In this document: in pieces, positions 4,746-5,284 of the stretch | Layout of the letters: every line of letters starts with the position of its first letter | Position numbering within the stretch: the first letter of the stretch is position 1 | Assembly (NCBI GenBank): GCA_964530525.1 | Contig: CAZHBH010000100.1 | Coordinates: 1 to 5,284, forward strand | Direction of reading: 5' to 3' | Source of the DNA: CAYNQN01 sp964530525 | GTDB lineage: Bacteria > Actinomycetota > Acidimicrobiia > Acidimicrobiales > Acidimicrobilacustridaceae | DNA length: 5,284 bases | The notes under the pieces: generated by a model | Databases searched by the model: none | Told to the model about the DNA's origin: nothing | The model's input: only the letters and a program-made list of their open reading frames with translations | Made by a program: the position numbers and the translations under genes

Positions 4746-4773
4746 TGAACCGCCCTGGGTCTGATGGAGGCTC
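4746..4773. repeat. Terminal inverted repeat of the IS3-family element
   Basis: The sequence from TGAACC at 4746 through GGAGGCTC at 4773 has the look of an IS3-group end and stops just before the transposase stop codon. The partner repeat at the other end is outside the window, so the repeat length is an estimate. Confidence 0.7.
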
Positions 4774-4776
4774 GTT

Positions 4777-5284
4777 CTATTGGATTCCAACCCCGGTGGG
4801 GTCGGTCTGTTGAGCAGCGTAGAACGCTGCCTCGAACTCGGCCGGGGGCACGTCGCTGCAGTGGCCGTGGAGACGGTGCTCGTTGAACCAGTGCACCCAC
4901 GAGAGCGTCGCGAGCTCGAGTTCGTCGACGTCCTCCCAGGGCCGCGGGGCGTCGGGCCCGTAGACGCACTCGGTCTTGTAGAGCCCGTTGGTCGTCTCCG
5001 CGAGCGCGTTGTCGTAGGAGTCCGCGACGGTCCCGATGCTGGGTCGGGCGCCGATCTCGTCGAGGCGTTCGGTGAAGCGCACCGAGGTGAACTGCGACCC
5101 GGCATCGGCGTGTGCGACCAGGCCTACGAGGCGTCGGGCTCCGCGGGTCCGGCGGGCCATCTCGAGCGCGTCGAGGACCATGTCGGTCTTCATGTTGCTG
5201 GCGACGCGCCAGCCGACGATCCGGCGGCTGAACGCGTCGACGATGAAGCACACATAGGCCATCCCCGATCTCGTCGGGACATAG
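4777..5284 (-). CDS. IS3-family transposase OrfB, DDE integrase core (5' end missing)
   Basis: The C-terminal 168 residues of a DDE transposase; the frame stays open to the window edge, where it reads YVPTRSG before MAYVCFIVDAFSRRIVGW, so the ATG at 5262 is internal. The integrase core shows the second catalytic Asp in HADAGSQFTS and the catalytic Glu in SYDNALAETTNG, followed by YKTE. The first Asp should lie just outside, a few residues before YVPT. The C-terminal part has the usual HWFNEHRLHG and VPPAEFEAAFYAAQQ and ends naturally in a TAG at 4779-4777. IS3 elements normally make the active OrfAB by a -1 frameshift from an upstream orfA, which is not in view. The visible part is intact, so the copy may be active. 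Confidence 0.95.
   Translation of the reverse strand, partial: YVPTRSGMAYVCFIVDAFSRRIVGWRVASNMKTDMVLDALEMARRTRGARRLVGLVAHADAGSQFTSVRFTERLDEIGARPSIGTVADSYDNALAETTNGLYKTECVYGPDAPRPWEDVDELELATLSWVHWFNEHRLHGHCSDVPPAEFEAAFYAAQQTDPTGVGIQ

Larger units (their letters stand above)
3136..5284. mobile_element. Integrase-proximal end of a tRNA-Arg-integrated element (partial)
   Basis: From the tRNA-Arg end to the window edge the content is mobile: a tyrosine recombinase with a repeat-rich leader, a convergent excisionase-like gene and an IS3-family insertion. The order tRNA, int, xis is typical of prophages, ICEs and satellites. Nothing here shows phage structural or conjugation genes, so the class of element is undecided, and it may be a remnant. 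The far att end is outside the window. Confidence 0.7.
4746..5284 (-). mobile_element. IS3-family insertion sequence, transposase-3' end (partial)
   Basis: The element enters from beyond 5284 and ends at 4746. The end is set by the terminal sequence starting TGAACCGCCCTGGG, which is the TGAACC-type end I associate with a group of IS3 elements, and by the transposase stop 31 bp inside it. The bases just outside are GAC (4743-4745), a candidate half of a 3-bp target duplication that can be tested only at the missing end. Confidence 0.85.

Overview
The window looks like the chromosome of a high-GC bacterium, most likely an actinobacterium (Actinomycetota). The signs are GC-rich codon use throughout, a GTG start at one or two genes, tRNA genes without an encoded CCA, GC-rich hairpins with no T tract where terminators would be expected, and an IS3-type transposase of a kind common in actinobacteria. 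A finer placement is not supported by the sequence alone.

Left part (1-3135): two plus-strand tRNA genes, tRNA-Ser(GCT) at 2-90 and tRNA-Arg(ACG) at 3062-3135, bracket four minus-strand genes. From right to left these are an AAC(3)-family N-acetyltransferase (2974-2174), a small ECF-like sigma-70 factor (2067-1573), a single-pass membrane protein that overlaps it by ATGA and so is its candidate regulator (1576-863), and a class I O-methyltransferase of the caffeoyl-CoA type (794-132). The sigma/membrane pair is a translationally coupled two-gene unit. The acetyltransferase and the methyltransferase may have their own promoters very close to the start codon.

Right part (3136-5284): a tyrosine recombinase gene starts 126 bp downstream of tRNA-Arg and reads away from it. 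It converges, with a 17-bp gap, on a small excisionase-like helix-turn-helix gene. This is the typical end of a tRNA-integrated element (prophage, ICE or satellite), with tRNA-Arg as the attachment site. The other attachment end lies outside the window. The 126-bp leader of the integrase gene carries a nested inverted repeat and a direct repeat spaced 11 bp, which are candidate arm-type or operator sites. A second cluster of short inverted repeats overlaps the excisionase start.

Far right (4746-5284): the terminal inverted repeat and the 3' part of an IS3-family transposase (minus strand, entering from beyond the window). This insertion sits 58-88 bp upstream of the excisionase start and probably cut the excisionase region off from the rest of the element. 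The most useful items to follow up are the integrase leader structure, the IS insertion beside xis, and the sigma-factor partner that lacks a zinc anti-sigma motif. No wholly new system can be claimed from this stretch.
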